A stretch of DNA of 6,125 bases from Actinomycetes bacterium. GTDB taxonomy: Bacteria > Actinomycetota > Acidimicrobiia > Acidimicrobiales > RAAP-2. The stretch spans positions 1-6,125 of the forward strand of contig JAKBAZ010000082.1 in assembly GCA_021826255.1 (NCBI GenBank), given 5' to 3'. Within the stretch, counting starts at the first letter, position 1, and every line of letters starts with the position of its first letter. Positions 5,846 to 6,125 of the stretch are shown here, piece after piece. A model generated the notes under the pieces. The model saw only the letters and a program-made list of their open reading frames with translations. It searched no databases and had not been told where the DNA came from. Made by a program: the position numbers and the translations under genes.

Positions 5846-5852
5846 GGTGGCG

Positions 5853-5870
5853 GGTCGCTCCCGCGCGACC
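5853..5870 (+). terminator. Weak terminator-like hairpin after alaC
   Basis: GGTCGC and GCGACC form a perfect 6-bp GC-rich stem around a 6-nt loop, 7 bp after the alaC stop. The following GTTTCGTGTC is only mildly T-rich, so this would be a weak or factor-assisted terminator. A second small hairpin, TCTTC-CCGA-GAAGA, lies at 5893-5906. Confidence 0.35.
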
Positions 5871-5907
5871 GTTTCGTGTCCGCAGAGAAAATTCTTCCCG
5901 AGAAGAG

Positions 5908-5937
5908 TTGACGCGGGAGTAATTACAATGCTGTAAT
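5908..5937 (+). promoter_or_regulatory. Probable sigma-70-type promoter of the nrdJ-like gene
   Basis: The -35 TTGACG (5908-5913) and -10 TGTAAT (5932-5937) are separated by 18 bp, the best canonical promoter in the window. The local AT richness contrasts with the surrounding GC-rich DNA. Transcription would start near 5944-5946, leaving a leader of about 115 nt before the ATG. The -10 is the right arm of an inverted repeat ATTACA-ATGC-TGTAAT (5922-5937). Confidence 0.65.
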
Positions 5938-5938
5938 A

Positions 5939-5954
5939 ACACAGCATCTTGCGA
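5939..5954 (+). promoter_or_regulatory. NrdR-box-like site 1 (weaker)
   Basis: ACACAGCATCTTGCGA agrees with the NrdR box consensus as I remember it (acaCwAtATaTwGtgt) at about 11 of 16 positions, keeping ACAC in the left half and T(T)G in the right half. It lies immediately downstream of the -10, over the predicted transcription start. It begins exactly 31 bp before the stronger site 2, so both would face the same side of the helix. Confidence 0.5.
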
Positions 5955-6042
5955 CGACCGTGGTGGGAACCACTACATGTTGTGGCCAACACGGTCGGTG
6001 GGAACCGGGCGGAGCGGTCCTCGCAGGAGGAGACTATCCGCC
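5955..6042 (+). other. Structured 5' leader of the nrdJ-like gene
   Basis: Two nested inverted-repeat blocks are visible in the leader. The first has CGACCGTG (5955-5962) pairing with CACGGTCG (5990-5997), enclosing CCAC (5970-5973) and GTGG (5982-5985). The second has GGCGGA (6008-6013) pairing with TCCGCC (6037-6042), enclosing TCCTC (6018-6022) and GAGGA (6027-6031) with a GCAG loop. GGTGGGAACC occurs twice, at 5962-5971 and 5997-6006. I do not recognise a known riboswitch. The structure may be regulatory RNA or a by-product of operator palindromes. Confidence 0.4.
5970..5985 (+). promoter_or_regulatory. NrdR-box-like site 2 (strong)
   Basis: CCACTACATGTTGTGG is a near-palindrome (14 of 16 positions symmetric) and fits the NrdR consensus at about 12 of 16 positions, including the conserved CwA and TwG cores. 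NrdR is the ATP/dATP-sensing repressor of ribonucleotide reductase genes and usually binds paired boxes 15-16 bp apart; here the gap is 15 bp. Its place upstream of a gene with an NrdJ-like N-terminus supports both calls. Confidence 0.72.
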
Positions 6043-6049
6043 ACACACT

Positions 6050-6054
6050 GGGAG
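6050..6054 (+). promoter_or_regulatory. Ribosome-binding site of the nrdJ-like gene
   Basis: GGGAG lies 6 nt before ATG 6061. GGAGGAG at 6026-6032 is a stronger match but about 28 nt away and partly sequestered in the predicted stem. Confidence 0.6.
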
Positions 6055-6060
6055 ATTGAC

Positions 6061-6125
6061 ATGGCTATCGCACCTCAGCGACTCGGAATCGGTATCCGCC
6101 GCTTCTTCACCACGGAGGGGCGTCA
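6061..6125 (+). CDS. nrdJ: Probable adenosylcobalamin-dependent ribonucleotide reductase, N-terminus only
   Basis: Only 21 full codons are in the window. The peptide begins MAIAPQRLGIGIRRFFTTEG and ends in Arg plus CA, which would be His or Gln. Class II ribonucleotide reductases of actinobacteria begin with a short variable tail followed by a pattern like R-x-F/Y-T-T-x-G-x-H-P-Y-D, and this frame fits as far as it goes. The enzyme reduces ribonucleotides to deoxyribonucleotides using adenosylcobalamin. The paired NrdR-like boxes and full promoter upstream independently suggest a ribonucleotide reductase gene. ATG 6061 has a GGGAG at 6-nt spacing. The call rests on a short stretch plus context; a different NrdR-controlled gene remains possible. 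Confidence 0.68.
   Translation, partial: MAIAPQRLGIGIRRFFTTEGR

Noticed and set aside
5843..5858. TAGGGTGGCGGGTCG after alaC, resembling the leaderless promoter pattern
   Set aside because: No start codon follows at 6-8 bp and no coding frame opens there; the TAG is simply the alaC stop.
5924..5929. TACAAT as the -10 of the nrdJ promoter
   Set aside because: It is only 10 bp after TTGACG and has no other -35; TGTAAT at 18 bp fits better.
5997..6045. Cobalamin riboswitch before nrdJ
   Set aside because: Fragments resemble parts of the core, but the B12 box and conserved GCxACTG element are not convincingly present. In Streptomyces the known B12 riboswitch acts on the class I genes, not on nrdJ.
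5543..6046. Minus-strand open frame across the alaC end and the intergenic region
   Set aside because: It is antisense to AlaC and runs through promoter and operator signals; no family pattern in its translation.

Overview
The window is high-GC DNA with GTG starts, tight gene packing, a coenzyme F420-type luciferase-like protein, a group II (TrHbO) globin and a PimB-like glycosyltransferase. Together these point to an actinobacterium, and I would guess Acidimicrobiia or a close relative; the class is inference. I see no mobile elements, CRISPR arrays, tRNA or rRNA.

Layout: (1) 1-501, minus strand: the N-terminal 167 residues of an EamA/DMT-type transporter whose 3' end lies outside the window. 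(2) A 57-bp divergent intergenic region, then on the plus strand a truncated haemoglobin (glbO, 559-936), a small zinc-ribbon protein (973-1170), a thioredoxin-fold protein overlapping it by GTGA (1167-1544), and a small twin-CxxC protein (1568-1795). (3) A glycosyltransferase-4 gene (1805-2962), an ROK-family glucokinase-like gene (2989-3963) and a compact LLM-class oxidoreductase (3960-4628, GTGA overlap), probably one operon. (4) alaC, an alanine-forming aminotransferase (4646-5845). (5) A 215-bp intergenic region dense in signals: a weak terminator-like hairpin, a promoter, two NrdR-box-like sites 31 bp apart, and a structured leader. It leads into the first 22 codons of a gene that looks like nrdJ, the adenosylcobalamin-dependent ribonucleotide reductase (6061 to the edge).

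The most striking regulatory signal is at the starts of the transcription units. Five genes have a TAGNNT (once CAGAGT) hexamer exactly 6 bp before the start codon, and glbO has one 8 bp before. None has a Shine-Dalgarno sequence at proper distance or a good -35. This is the architecture of leaderless mRNAs. By contrast, the internal operon gene (ROK) has a strong Shine-Dalgarno, and the nrdJ-like gene has a full promoter with about 115 nt of leader. The same -10 spacing decides the alaC start at 4646.

Functionally the window is mostly core or housekeeping material: sugar phosphorylation and cell-envelope glycosylation, alanine synthesis, deoxynucleotide synthesis under NrdR-type control, and a redox/metal-thiol cluster next to the globin. 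I found no clear new enzymatic system. The least understood genes are the small cysteine-rich proteins between 973 and 1795.
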